Below the pieces are notes generated by a model. The model did not search any database, had not been told where the DNA came from, and saw only the letters and a list, made by a program, of their open reading frames with translations. The position numbers and the translations under genes were made by a program. This document shows, piece by piece, positions 1 to 7,776 of a DNA stretch of 64,000 nt. Each line of letters opens with the position of its first letter. Position 1 is the first letter of the stretch. Source of the DNA: Pseudomonas sp. TCU-HL1 (GTDB lineage Bacteria > Pseudomonadota > Gammaproteobacteria > Pseudomonadales > Pseudomonadaceae). The DNA lies in contig NZ_CP015992.1 in the NCBI RefSeq assembly GCF_001708505.1, positions 3,968,001 through 4,032,000 on the forward strand. The letters are read 5' to 3'.

Positions 1-992
1 TTCTGCGCGGCCATTTGCTTAAGGCTTTCGAAATCACTGATGCCGACGTTGAAGTCGCCGTCGGTGGCCAACAGGATGCGGTTGATGCCATTCGGGATCA
101 GCCCCTTCTGCGCTTCGGCATAGGCCAGCTGGATGCCCGATTCGCCCGCCGTTGAACCGCCTGCGCTGAGTTGTTCGATGGCGGCGTGGATCTTCACCTT
201 TTCGCTACCCGGCGTGGAGCCCAGTACGACCCGTGCTTCGCCAGCGTAGGTGACCAGCGATACGCGATCCTGCGGACGCAACTGGTCCACCAGCAATTTG
301 AGGGTGCCCTGCACCATAGGCAGACCTTCGCGCCGGTCCATGGAGCCGGAAACGTCGACCAGGAACACCAGGTTGGCCGGCGGCAGTTGCTCGACGCTGC
401 TGTCGGACGCCTTGATCGCCACCCGCAGCAGGCGGGTTTGCGAGTTCCAGGGCGTCTGCGCCAACTCGACGCCGATGCCGAAAGGCACATCGCCTTCAGG
501 CAGCGGATAGCTGTAGGGGAAGTAGTTGACCATCTCTTCCAGCCGCACCGCATCAGCCGGCGGCAGCTGGCCGCCGGTGAGGAAGCGCCGCACGTTGGCG
601 TAGCTGCCGGTGTCGACGTCGATGCTGAATGTAGAGACCGGCGCACTGGCGACGGCATGGATCGGGTTGTCGATCAGATGCTGGTACTGCTCGCGGGGCA
701 CATCGCGATAGCCGGGCTGCATGGCATCTGCCACGGGCGCCGGCATGCTCATGGGCATCTGCCGCACCTCGGCGGCGTAGTCGGCGCGCTTGGCCAGGGC
801 AGCGGGCGCACTGGCCCTGGCCTCCTCACGCAGCTCCGGTTCGGGCTGACTCAGGACAGGCGGCGACACCTCGGTCTTGCCAGAAGGTGGCGCCGAAGCA
901 TCCTGGGCGCTACAAGCGGCCAGGGCCAGCAGCAAGCCGGCAGTGAAGCCGGCGGCCAGGGGTTGGTGCTGAAGGAAGTGATGGCTGGACAT
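1..992 (-). CDS. VWA-domain lipoprotein (YfbK-like), 3' end outside window
   Basis: Partial gene; about 330 N-terminal residues are present and the C-terminus runs off the left edge. The start is ATG at 992 with AGGAGG just upstream. The N-terminus is a lipoprotein signal ending in a lipobox (LALAAC), so the protein is probably envelope-anchored. A von Willebrand factor A domain follows, with a MIDAS motif (DVSGSM) and a downstream TDGDFNVG segment typical of the YfbK family. Such domains bind metal and mediate protein-protein contacts; no specific partner is visible. It is convergent with nothing obvious and stands upstream of a separately terminated MocR gene. Confidence 0.85.
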   Translation of the reverse strand, partial: MSSHHFLQHQPLAAGFTAGLLLALAACSAQDASAPPSGKTEVSPPVLSQPEPELREEARASAPAALAKRADYAAEVRQMPMSMPAPVADAMQPGYRDVPREQYQHLIDNPIHAVASAPVSTFSIDVDTGSYANVRRFLTGGQLPPADAVRLEEMVNYFPYSYPLPEGDVPFGIGVELAQTPWNSQTRLLRVAIKASDSSVEQLPPANLVFLVDVSGSMDRREGLPMVQGTLKLLVDQLRPQDRVSLVTYAGEARVVLGSTPGSEKVKIHAAIEQLSAGGSTAGESGIQLAYAEAQKGLIPNGINRILLATDGDFNVGISDFESLKQMAAQ

Positions 993-1068
993 GGACGCCT
1001 CCTGGGAACGAATGAGCCATTCGTACCAGTAGACGGAGGCGTCTCGCGGGAGGGGTTAAGCCTGCGGA

Positions 1069-1103
1069 AAAAAAATTCGGGAGGCCGGTTACAGACCGGC
1101 CTC
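1069..1103 (-). terminator. Intrinsic terminator of the MocR gene
   Basis: A 9-bp perfect stem (GAGGCCGGT / ACCGGCCTC) overlaps the stop codon of the MocR-like gene. On the minus strand it is followed, after a few bases, by eight T residues at 1069-1076. Confidence 0.7.
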
Positions 1104-2522
1104 CTGGCAGAGCTGCTTGGCCAGCATGCCGAGGGTCATGATGGCGCGCTCGGCCTCCCGGTTCCACGGAATGCCGCAGTTCAGGCGCACGCAGTGGTTG
1201 AACTGCTCGGTGTTACTGAAGATCAGCCCCGGCGCGATGCTGATGCCCTGCTGCAGCGCGCGCACGTGCAGGTCCTTGGTGTTCACCTTGGCCGGCAGGC
1301 TGATCCAGAGGATGAAGCCGCCATTGGGACGGGTGATCTGGGTGCCTTCGGGGAAGTACTGCTGCACGCCGAGCTGGAAGGCCGTGAGGTTCTTCCGGTA
1401 CTCCTGGCGAATGTAGCGCAGGTGCCGGTCGTAGCCGCCGTTCTCCAGGTACGCCGCCACGCCCATCTGGGTGACGCTGCACGCCGAGTGGGTGCTGAAG
1501 GTTTGCAGACGCTGGATTTCCGCCTGGTACTTGCCGGCGACCATCCAGCCAATGCGCACACCGGGCGACAGAGTCTTGGAGAAGCTGGAGCAGTAGATCA
1601 CCCGGTCGTCAAGGTCATAGGCCTTGAGCGCCTTGGACGGCCCCTGGTCGAACATCAGCTCGCCGTAGATGTCGTCTTCGATGATCTGGATGTCGAAGTC
1701 CGACGACAGGCGCAGCAACTGCTTCTGCCGCTCCTCGGGAATGGTGCCACCCAGCGGGTTACTCAACCGGGCGGTCAGCACCAGCGCCTTGATCGGCCAC
1801 TGGTTGGCGGCCAGTTGCAGGGCTTCCAGACTGATGCCGGTGGTGGGGTCGCTGGGAATCTCGATCACTTTCAGGCCGAGCAGATCAGCCAGTTGCAGCA
1901 GCCCGTAGTAGGTGGGCGACTCGGTGGCGATCAGGTCACCCGGTCGCGTCAGCACTCGCAGGCTCATCTGCAACGCATCCACGCAGCCGTGGGTGATCAC
2001 CACTTCGCTGGGGTCCACCACCACGCCAGCGTCACGCATGCGAATCGCCACCTGGCGACGCAGCGGCTCGAAGCCTGGGCTGAACATGTAGCTGAAGGCG
2101 CGCGGGCTCTGGAACCGCGTGACCTTGGCCAATTGCTGATGCAGGGTGCGCACCGGCAGGTAATCGACATGGGGCACCGCGGCGCCCAGGGGGAAAACGC
2201 CTTCGCGACGGGACTCGGCCAGTACCTGCTGAATGATGCTGGCACGGGTGACCAGGCCGGGACGCTCGACACGGGCGATGTCCGGGGTGGATGCGGTCAG
2301 CGCGGGCGTCTGGTGAACGTAGAAGCCGGACTGTGGGCGAGCGCGAATCAGTCCCTGGTCCTCCAGGCTGGCATAGGCCTGCAACACCGTGGCGTGGCTG
2401 ACGCTGAGCTGGGAGCTGAGCTTGCGAACCGATGGCACACGCTCGCCCGGCTGGTAGACACCACGGCGAATATCATCGGCCAATTGCTGGGCGATGCGTT
2501 GGTAGAGCAACAGATTGGTCAT
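1089..2522 (-). CDS. MocR-type (GntR/aminotransferase) transcriptional regulator
   Basis: 477 residues from the ATG at 2522; an in-frame extension to 2579 is possible, but the MTNLLLYQRIAQQL start fits the family. The N-terminal 70 residues form a GntR winged helix (PGERVPSVRKLSSQLSVSHATV). The rest is a class I/II aminotransferase fold with the PLP-binding lysine in SSFSKTLSPGVRIGW (about residue 315). MocR proteins sense PLP or an amino-acid-derived ligand and control nearby metabolic or transport genes. No target can be named from the context. The gene has its own terminator. Confidence 0.88.
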   Translation of the reverse strand: MTNLLLYQRIAQQLADDIRRGVYQPGERVPSVRKLSSQLSVSHATVLQAYASLEDQGLIRARPQSGFYVHQTPALTASTPDIARVERPGLVTRASIIQQVLAESRREGVFPLGAAVPHVDYLPVRTLHQQLAKVTRFQSPRAFSYMFSPGFEPLRRQVAIRMRDAGVVVDPSEVVITHGCVDALQMSLRVLTRPGDLIATESPTYYGLLQLADLLGLKVIEIPSDPTTGISLEALQLAANQWPIKALVLTARLSNPLGGTIPEERQKQLLRLSSDFDIQIIEDDIYGELMFDQGPSKALKAYDLDDRVIYCSSFSKTLSPGVRIGWMVAGKYQAEIQRLQTFSTHSACSVTQMGVAAYLENGGYDRHLRYIRQEYRKNLTAFQLGVQQYFPEGTQITRPNGGFILWISLPAKVNTKDLHVRALQQGISIAPGLIFSNTEQFNHCVRLNCGIPWNREAERAIMTLGMLAKQLCQEAGL

Positions 2523-2630
2523 GACGGCGGTACCTGTATCACTGGACCGAAACACTATCCGAAGCATGCACAACTGCACCGGTACAGATCAGAAAAGTGT
2601 GGGCGATACAGTGGAATTGTCCAGACACTA

Positions 2631-2665
2631 AAAAGCCCCGGCGCTGAATGGCAGCCAGGGCTTTT
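2631..2665 (-). terminator. Terminator after the OmpA-like lipoprotein gene
   Basis: The stem AAAAGCCC / GGGCTTTT encloses a weaker inner pairing. On the minus strand it ends in a T-run, and it lies immediately after the stop codon of the OmpA-like gene. Confidence 0.65.
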
Positions 2666-2674
2666 GCGTCACCC

Positions 2675-3487
2675 TCAACGTGCCGGGCCGAGTTCACCCT
2701 TGTCGTTGGAGAACACGATCTCAACTCGACGGTTCTGCGCCCGCCCCCGGTTGGAAGCATTCTCCGCCACCGGGAAGGCCTCGCCGTAGCCCTGAACCTG
2801 GATGCGCTTGGCATCGATTCCGAGGTCGACCAGGGCATCCGCTACCGCCTGGGCTCGCTCGGTGGACAGCTTCAGATTATCCGGCTTGCTCCCGCTGCTA
2901 TCGGTATATCCCTCGATCCGCACTATGCGTCGCGGGTTGAGCTGGAGGAACTGCACCAGCTTGAGCACGGTGCGGTTGGCCGAGGCCTTGAGGTCAGCAT
3001 GACCGGTGTCGAACAGCACATCGCCCAGGGTCATGACCAGGCCACGGTCCGTTTCGGTCGCAGCCAGCGCAATCATCTGTTCTTCAAGCCATTTGCCCTG
3101 CTGCTGAACACTCAGCAACTTGGCCTCGCGCAGCGCCAGTTGCAGGCGCTCACGCTCCAGTTGCAGCTTCGCCGCGCGGCTCTGGTTCAGGCTCTGTTCG
3201 CTATGCTGGCTGGCGATTTCGCTGTAGCGCTGGCTCAGGTAGGCATAGTGGGTAACGTCGGCATCGTTGCCCCAGTAGCTGGACAGCCGCTCGGCACGTG
3301 CCAGCGACTCCCCGGCGCGGATCACGTCCTTGGGGGCGCTGCTGAGGACGCTCTGGTCCTCCTTGACCTTCTGGAACATCTGCCGGGCCTGTTCCAGGCT
3401 CTGCTCGGTCTGCTGCTGGCTGGCGCATCCACCCAGCACGCCAAGGCTGAGGAGCAGGCCGACGCTCAATGCATGACTGCGCTTCAC
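2675..3487 (-). CDS. OmpA-family peptidoglycan-binding lipoprotein
   Basis: 270 residues from a GTG start at 3487 that overlaps the stop of the upstream gene (GTGA), which suggests translational coupling. It has a lipobox (LGVLGGCAS) and a long helical DUF4398-like region. The C-terminal OmpA domain carries the motif TDSSGS...LSTERAQAVADAL, which binds diaminopimelate in peptidoglycan. It is likely anchored in the outer membrane and tethers the envelope to the cell wall. The partner is presumably the short DUF4398 lipoprotein encoded just upstream. Confidence 0.88.
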   Translation of the reverse strand: MKRSHALSVGLLLSLGVLGGCASQQQTEQSLEQARQMFQKVKEDQSVLSSAPKDVIRAGESLARAERLSSYWGNDADVTHYAYLSQRYSEIASQHSEQSLNQSRAAKLQLERERLQLALREAKLLSVQQQGKWLEEQMIALAATETDRGLVMTLGDVLFDTGHADLKASANRTVLKLVQFLQLNPRRIVRIEGYTDSSGSKPDNLKLSTERAQAVADALVDLGIDAKRIQVQGYGEAFPVAENASNRGRAQNRRVEIVFSNDKGELGPAR

Positions 3488-3840
3488 TGCACATCTCCCA
3501 ACTGCTTGCGCAGGCGATTGATCCGCGCGGTGAGCTCTGCCAACTGGTCCTGGCTCTTCTTCGTCAGGACCTTGGCTTCGGCCAGGCGCGCATCCAGCTC
3601 GGCCTCCTCGGCCAGGATGCGAGCACGCTTGTAGTCCTCTTCGCCCATGTTCTTCTCGGCCAAGGCGAGCTTGTCCTGCGCCAGCTTCATCTCTTCGATC
3701 TGTTCGGTGGCGCCAACAGCCTTGGCTTGCTCCACGGCCTTCTGGGTCAGGCGGATCTGCTCGATGGGCGCAGGGGCGTTGGCGCAACCGGCCAGGGCCA
3801 GCACGGCCAGGCCGGCAGCAAACAGGGGTGTCTTGCTCAC
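3484..3840 (-). CDS. DUF4398 small lipoprotein
   Basis: 118 residues from GTG at 3840, chosen because TTAGGAACC lies about 8 nt upstream. An ATG six codons earlier (3858) overlaps the preceding stop but has no clear ribosome site. It has a signal peptide with lipobox LALAGC, then a mostly helical, Lys/Glu/Ala-rich, coiled-coil-like domain (DUF4398). The genes for the solute-binding protein, this protein and the OmpA-like lipoprotein overlap or nearly overlap, so they look like one operon acting in the envelope. Molecular function is unknown. Confidence 0.8.
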   Translation of the reverse strand: MSKTPLFAAGLAVLALAGCANAPAPIEQIRLTQKAVEQAKAVGATEQIEEMKLAQDKLALAEKNMGEEDYKRARILAEEAELDARLAEAKVLTKKSQDQLAELTARINRLRKQLGDVQ

Positions 3841-3854
3841 TAGAGGGTTCCTAA

Positions 3855-4673
3855 TCATTCAGGCGTGGCGGCGGGCTGCATCTGCAACGCCTTCCACCGT
3901 TCCAGGTTGCGCTGCAGCAGGGTTTCCGGCACCCCGGCGGCGACCAATTCTGTCATCTTTTTCGCGAGCTGTCCGCGCAGCCAGGGGTCGTTGCACGCCG
4001 AGTTGTGGGACAGGGTCAGGTACAGACCTTCGCTGGAAATAGGAGGTTCCAGGGCGACCAGATCGTCGGCCATTCCCAGGGTGTCGGCCAGCACCAGGCC
4101 GGGGTAGCGCTCGTAGAGCACGTAGTCCGTACGCTCCAGCAGCAGCTTCTGGTAGGCCTGGGTCAGGCTGGGGAGCTCCTCGAGCTTGAGGTTCTCCCTG
4201 GCGAAACGGTCGAAGGCTTCGCCGAAACTGTTCTGCACCAGGGTCCCGCCGGTGTGGCTGCGCAGGTCATCCCAGCCACTGTAAGGAAACGCCTTGTCGC
4301 GCTTCACCCAGGCGACGCCCTGGGTTTCGAGGAAGGCCGGGTGGACGTAGTCCATGGACTCCAGGCGCGGCAAGGTGAGGAAGGCCCCCGCGATCAGGTC
4401 GACCCGACCGGTACGGACTTCGTCCTGAGCCCGGGACCAGGGGCCGGTGTACAGGATTTCAATCTTCAGCCCCAACTCCTTGGCGATCTGCTTGAGCAGG
4501 TCGGCGTTGGCACCTATCAACTGCTTGGGATTCTCCGGATCGCGCCAGAGATAAGGGGGGTACTCGGGATTGCCAGTGGCCACCAGGCGCTCGCACTTCC
4601 CGGCCGCCTGCCCGAGTCCGGGCAACAGGCAGAGCGCAAAAAGCACGGAAGAAAGGTGGAATCGACTTGGCAT
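3855..4673 (-). CDS. Periplasmic solute-binding protein, SBP_bac_3 family
   Basis: 272 residues. A Sec signal peptide (MPSRFHLSSVLFALCLLPG... cleaved near GQA) is followed by a family 3 amino-acid-type substrate-binding fold (NPEYPPYLWRDP...GANADLLKQIAKELGLK). No permease or ATPase gene is adjacent, so it may be an orphan binding protein or a sensory component rather than part of an ABC importer. It is the first gene of the operon with the two lipoproteins. The ligand cannot be told from sequence. Confidence 0.82.
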   Translation of the reverse strand: MPSRFHLSSVLFALCLLPGLGQAAGKCERLVATGNPEYPPYLWRDPENPKQLIGANADLLKQIAKELGLKIEILYTGPWSRAQDEVRTGRVDLIAGAFLTLPRLESMDYVHPAFLETQGVAWVKRDKAFPYSGWDDLRSHTGGTLVQNSFGEAFDRFARENLKLEELPSLTQAYQKLLLERTDYVLYERYPGLVLADTLGMADDLVALEPPISSEGLYLTLSHNSACNDPWLRGQLAKKMTELVAAGVPETLLQRNLERWKALQMQPAATPE

Positions 4674-4788
4674 CTGAGGTTTCCCGAGCTGGACATTCGA
4701 TTGGCCGCGACGTGGGCGGCATCGCCGGGCGCAAGCTTCATGCTAGCGTACAAGCGGCTACAAGAACTAATCGCGATAAGGACAGGCC

Positions 4789-5718
4789 ATGAAGAAGTTT
4801 CTCATCGCAGCCGTCATACTCCTGGCGGCTGCTGCGGCAACCCTCTACTTTTCCCCCGCTGCGCTGACGGCAAGCGTACGCCTGGTGGAGAGGCAGCTCG
4901 CCGGCCTGTCGGAGCGGCAGGTTGCGCTGGGCGATCTTAGCATCCATTACTACGAGGGCGGCCCGGCCAAGGGCGAAACCATCGTGATGGTTCACGGTTT
5001 CGCTGCCAACAAGGACAACTGGCTGCGCTTCGCTCGCCACTTCACCCAGCGCTACCACGTCATCGCCCTGGACCTGCCCGGCTTCGGCGATAGCGACAGG
5101 CCTGCCGGCAGCTACGACGTAGGTACTCAGGCTGAACGGCTGGAGTCCTTCATCAAGACCCTGGAACTGGGCAAGGTGCACCTGGTGGGCAACTCCATGG
5201 GCGGACATATCGCCGGTATCTTCGCCGCTCGCTACCCGCAACAGGTTCGCAGCCTGGCGCTGATCGACAATGGTGGTATCACGGCTCCGAACAAAAGCGA
5301 GCTGTTCCGCTTGATCGAAAGCGGCCAGCCCAACCCGCTGGTGGTTCGCAGCGCCGAGGACTTCCAACGCATGCTGGAGTTCGTGTTCGTCGAGCCACCA
5401 CCCCTCCCCCACTCGGTAAAGGCTTACCTCGCCGAACAGTCCATCGCCAACGAGGCGCACTACGACGAAGTCTTCCGCCAGCTCCGGGAGCGCTATATCC
5501 CACTGGAGCCTGAGCTGCCGCGAATCGAGGCCCCTACCCTGCTGCTCTGGGGAGATCGCGACCGGGTGCTGGACGTATCCAGCATCGAGGTAATGAAGCC
5601 TCTGTTGAAGAAGCCCAGCGTGGTGATCATGCAGAACTGTGGCCACGCCCCCATGCTCGAACGCCCCGAGGAAACGGCCCGGCACTACCAGGCATTCCTC
5701 GACGCGAGCCATGACTGA
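4789..5718 (+). CDS. Alpha/beta hydrolase (lipase/esterase-like)
   Basis: 309 residues with an N-terminal hydrophobic segment (residues 4-20) that is a signal anchor or signal peptide. The alpha/beta hydrolase core shows the nucleophile elbow GNSMGG (Ser about 136), an acidic residue in WGDRDRVLD (about 261) and the catalytic His in CGHAPML (about 286). It corresponds in position to the lipase-like gene beside etfA in P. aeruginosa. It is monocistronic, bounded by a bidirectional terminator shared with etfA. Substrate unknown. Confidence 0.85.
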   Translation: MKKFLIAAVILLAAAAATLYFSPAALTASVRLVERQLAGLSERQVALGDLSIHYYEGGPAKGETIVMVHGFAANKDNWLRFARHFTQRYHVIALDLPGFGDSDRPAGSYDVGTQAERLESFIKTLELGKVHLVGNSMGGHIAGIFAARYPQQVRSLALIDNGGITAPNKSELFRLIESGQPNPLVVRSAEDFQRMLEFVFVEPPPLPHSVKAYLAEQSIANEAHYDEVFRQLRERYIPLEPELPRIEAPTLLLWGDRDRVLDVSSIEVMKPLLKKPSVVIMQNCGHAPMLERPEETARHYQAFLDASHD

Positions 5719-5726
5719 GGCGCATA

Positions 5727-5753
5727 AAAAACCCGCTCCGAGGAGCGGGTTTT
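5727..5753. terminator. Bidirectional terminator between hydrolase and etfA
   Basis: Stem ACCCGCTC / GAGCGGGT with loop CGAG, flanked by A-run and T-run. It serves the convergent hydrolase (+) and etfBA (-) transcripts. Confidence 0.88.
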
Positions 5754-5778
5754 CTGTATGGCAGGCCGGGAAGTGCTG

Positions 5779-6708
5779 TTACAGCAGCTTTTCCAGCTCC
5801 GGTACGGCTTCGAACAGGTCAGCCACCAGGCCGTAGTCAGCCACCTGGAAAATCGGGGCTTCTTCGTCCTTGTTGATCGCGACGATGACTTTGGAGTCCT
5901 TCATGCCCGCCAGGTGCTGGATGGCACCGGAGATGCCGACAGCGATATACAGCTGCGGGGCAACGATCTTGCCGGTCTGGCCGACCTGCATGTCGTTCGG
6001 TACGAAACCGGCGTCGACGGCGGCACGGGAAGCACCGACAGCGGCGCCCAGCTTGTCGGCCAGGGCGTACAGGTGCTTGAAGTTGTCGCCGTTCTGCATG
6101 CCACGGCCGCCGGAAACGACGATCTTGGCAGCGGTCAGTTCCGGACGATCGGACTTGGCCAGTTCTTCACCGACGAAGGCGGACTTGCCGGCGTCGGTAG
6201 CAGTGCCCAGCGCCTCAACGGCAGCGGAACCACCTTCGGCGGCAGCGGCGTCGAAACCGGTGGTGCGCACGGTGATCACCTTCACGGCAGCCGAAGACTG
6301 CACGGTGGCGATGGCGTTACCGGCGTAGATCGGACGCTTGAAGGTATCGGCGCTTTCGACGGCGATGATCTCGGAGATCTGGTCGACGTCCAGCAGAGCC
6401 GCCACGCGCGGCAGGAAGTTCTTGCCGTTGGTGGTGGCCGGCGCCAGCACGTGGCTGTAGCCCTTGCCCAGCTCAGCAATCAGCGGCGCGACGTTTTCCG
6501 GCAGTTGGTGGGCGTAGGCGGCATTGTCGGCTACCAGCACCTTAGACACGCCAGCGACCTTGGCGGCGGCTTCGGCGGCAGCGCCTACACCAGCGCCTGC
6601 GACCAGAACGTGGATGTCGCCACCGATCTTCTGAGCGGCAGTCACAGTGTTGAGGGTGGCGGCTGCCAGCGCGGCGTTCGTGTGTTCAGCAACAACCAGG
6701 ATAGCCAT
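5779..6708 (-). CDS. etfA: Electron transfer flavoprotein alpha subunit
   Basis: 309 residues, the normal length. The C-terminal FAD-binding domain contains SGGRGMQNGDNF, SRAAVDAG, QVGQTGK and IAVGISGAIQHLAGM, all typical of EtfA. With EtfB it accepts electrons from acyl-CoA and other dehydrogenases and passes them to the membrane ETF:quinone oxidoreductase encoded divergently. The start codon shares one base with the stop of etfB (TGATG), so the two subunits are translationally coupled. Confidence 0.96.
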   Translation of the reverse strand: MAILVVAEHTNAALAAATLNTVTAAQKIGGDIHVLVAGAGVGAAAEAAAKVAGVSKVLVADNAAYAHQLPENVAPLIAELGKGYSHVLAPATTNGKNFLPRVAALLDVDQISEIIAVESADTFKRPIYAGNAIATVQSSAAVKVITVRTTGFDAAAAEGGSAAVEALGTATDAGKSAFVGEELAKSDRPELTAAKIVVSGGRGMQNGDNFKHLYALADKLGAAVGASRAAVDAGFVPNDMQVGQTGKIVAPQLYIAVGISGAIQHLAGMKDSKVIVAINKDEEAPIFQVADYGLVADLFEAVPELEKLL

Positions 6709-7457
6709 CAGATTACCTTCGCCTCGTTCTTCAGTTTGTCTACCAGTTCAGCCACGGACTTGACCTTGATACCAGCCTGGCGGGCGGCCGGTGCTTCAAC
6801 TTTCAGGGTCTTCACGGTGGAGGCGGTGGAAACACCCAGGGCGTCCGGGGTAACCACGTCCAACGGCTTCTTCTTGGCTTTCATGATGTTCGGCAGCGAC
6901 GCGTAGCGCGGCTCGTTCAGGCGCAGGTCGGTGGTAACGATCGCCGGCAGGTTCAGCGCAACGGTCTGCAGACCGCCGTCGATTTCACGGGTGACGTTGA
7001 CCTTGTCGCCAGCCACCTCAACCTTGGAGGCGAAGGTGCCTTGGGCGTAGCCGGTCAGGGCGCCCAGCATCTGGCCGGTCTGGTTGTTGTCGCTGTCGAT
7101 GGCTTGTTTGCCGAGGATGACCAGCTGCGGCTGCTCCTTGTCGACCACAGCCTTCAGCAGCTTGGCCACGGCCAGGGAGTTCAGCTCGTCGGCGGACTCG
7201 ACCAGGATGGCGCGATCGGCGCCCAGGGCCAGGGCAGTACGCAGCTGCTCTTGAGCGGTGTTCGGGCCGATGGTGACGACGACGATTTCACTCGCTACGC
7301 CTTTTTCTTTCAGACGGACGGCTTCTTCCACGGCGATTTCGCAGAAGGGGTTCATCGACATCTTCACGTTGGCAAGGTCGACGCCGGAGTTGTCCGCCTT
7401 GACGCGGACCTTGACGTTGTAGTCGACCACTCGTTTGACAGCTACAAGAACCTTCAT
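6708..7457 (-). CDS. etfB: Electron transfer flavoprotein beta subunit
   Basis: 249 residues, full length. MKVLVAVKRVVDYNVKVRV and the AMP-binding region (LGKQAIDSDNNQTGQML) are diagnostic of EtfB. It is the first gene of the leftward etfBA operon, divergent from the ETF-QO gene across a 319-bp region holding a PsrA-type operator, so the whole electron-transfer module probably responds to fatty-acid supply. Confidence 0.96.
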   Translation of the reverse strand: MKVLVAVKRVVDYNVKVRVKADNSGVDLANVKMSMNPFCEIAVEEAVRLKEKGVASEIVVVTIGPNTAQEQLRTALALGADRAILVESADELNSLAVAKLLKAVVDKEQPQLVILGKQAIDSDNNQTGQMLGALTGYAQGTFASKVEVAGDKVNVTREIDGGLQTVALNLPAIVTTDLRLNEPRYASLPNIMKAKKKPLDVVTPDALGVSTASTVKTLKVEAPAARQAGIKVKSVAELVDKLKNEAKVI

Positions 7458-7776
7458 GGATTCCTCGTTACTCTCCGGTTAATAAGAATGTCGCCAAGAC
7501 GAGCCTGGCCAGTGATGCAGGTCGGCCGGAACCGACTCTCAGCCCAGACAGCGAGCGCAAAACCGCCCGTATCTTGACCGGATCGCCCATTCGGGTCAAT
7601 ACAGCAAAATGCCCCGCCATAAGCCGCAGAGCCTTATCCTATCAGGGTTTCACAAAATTCAAACAAACGTTTGTATTGGACCAGCCAAAGGGTCTGGATA
7701 TAATGCGCCGGCTCAGGTCAGGGATCGAGCCTAGCCCTCCAACATAAAATATCGAAGAGCCTTGAGGAGATTGACT
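7458..7776. promoter_or_regulatory. Divergent promoter region of etfBA and ETF-QO
   Basis: Intergenic region without genes. Toward the ETF-QO gene there is a good sigma-70 promoter, TATAAT at about 7699 with TTGGAC about 17 bp upstream. The PsrA-like palindrome lies directly upstream of it. A ribosome site GAGGAG at 7764-7769 precedes the GTG start at 7777. No equally clear promoter toward etfB was identified. Confidence 0.65.
7661..7674. promoter_or_regulatory. PsrA-type operator CAAAC-N4-GTTTG
   Basis: CAAACAAACGTTTG matches the published Pseudomonas PsrA consensus (G/C)AAAC-N2-4-GTTT(G/C). PsrA is a TetR-family repressor released by long-chain fatty acids. The site adjoins the -35 of the ETF-QO promoter, fitting derepression of beta-oxidation electron transfer. 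The motif is seen directly; binding is inferred. Confidence 0.65.

Noticed and set aside
171..2789. 872-codon plus-strand open frame
   Set aside because: Antisense to the VWA lipoprotein and MocR genes; the high GC at third positions keeps the opposite frame open. No domain is recognisable.
5758..6906. 382-codon plus-strand open frame
   Set aside because: Antisense to etfA and etfB, which are certain. Gly/His/Val-rich composition is typical of a shadow frame.
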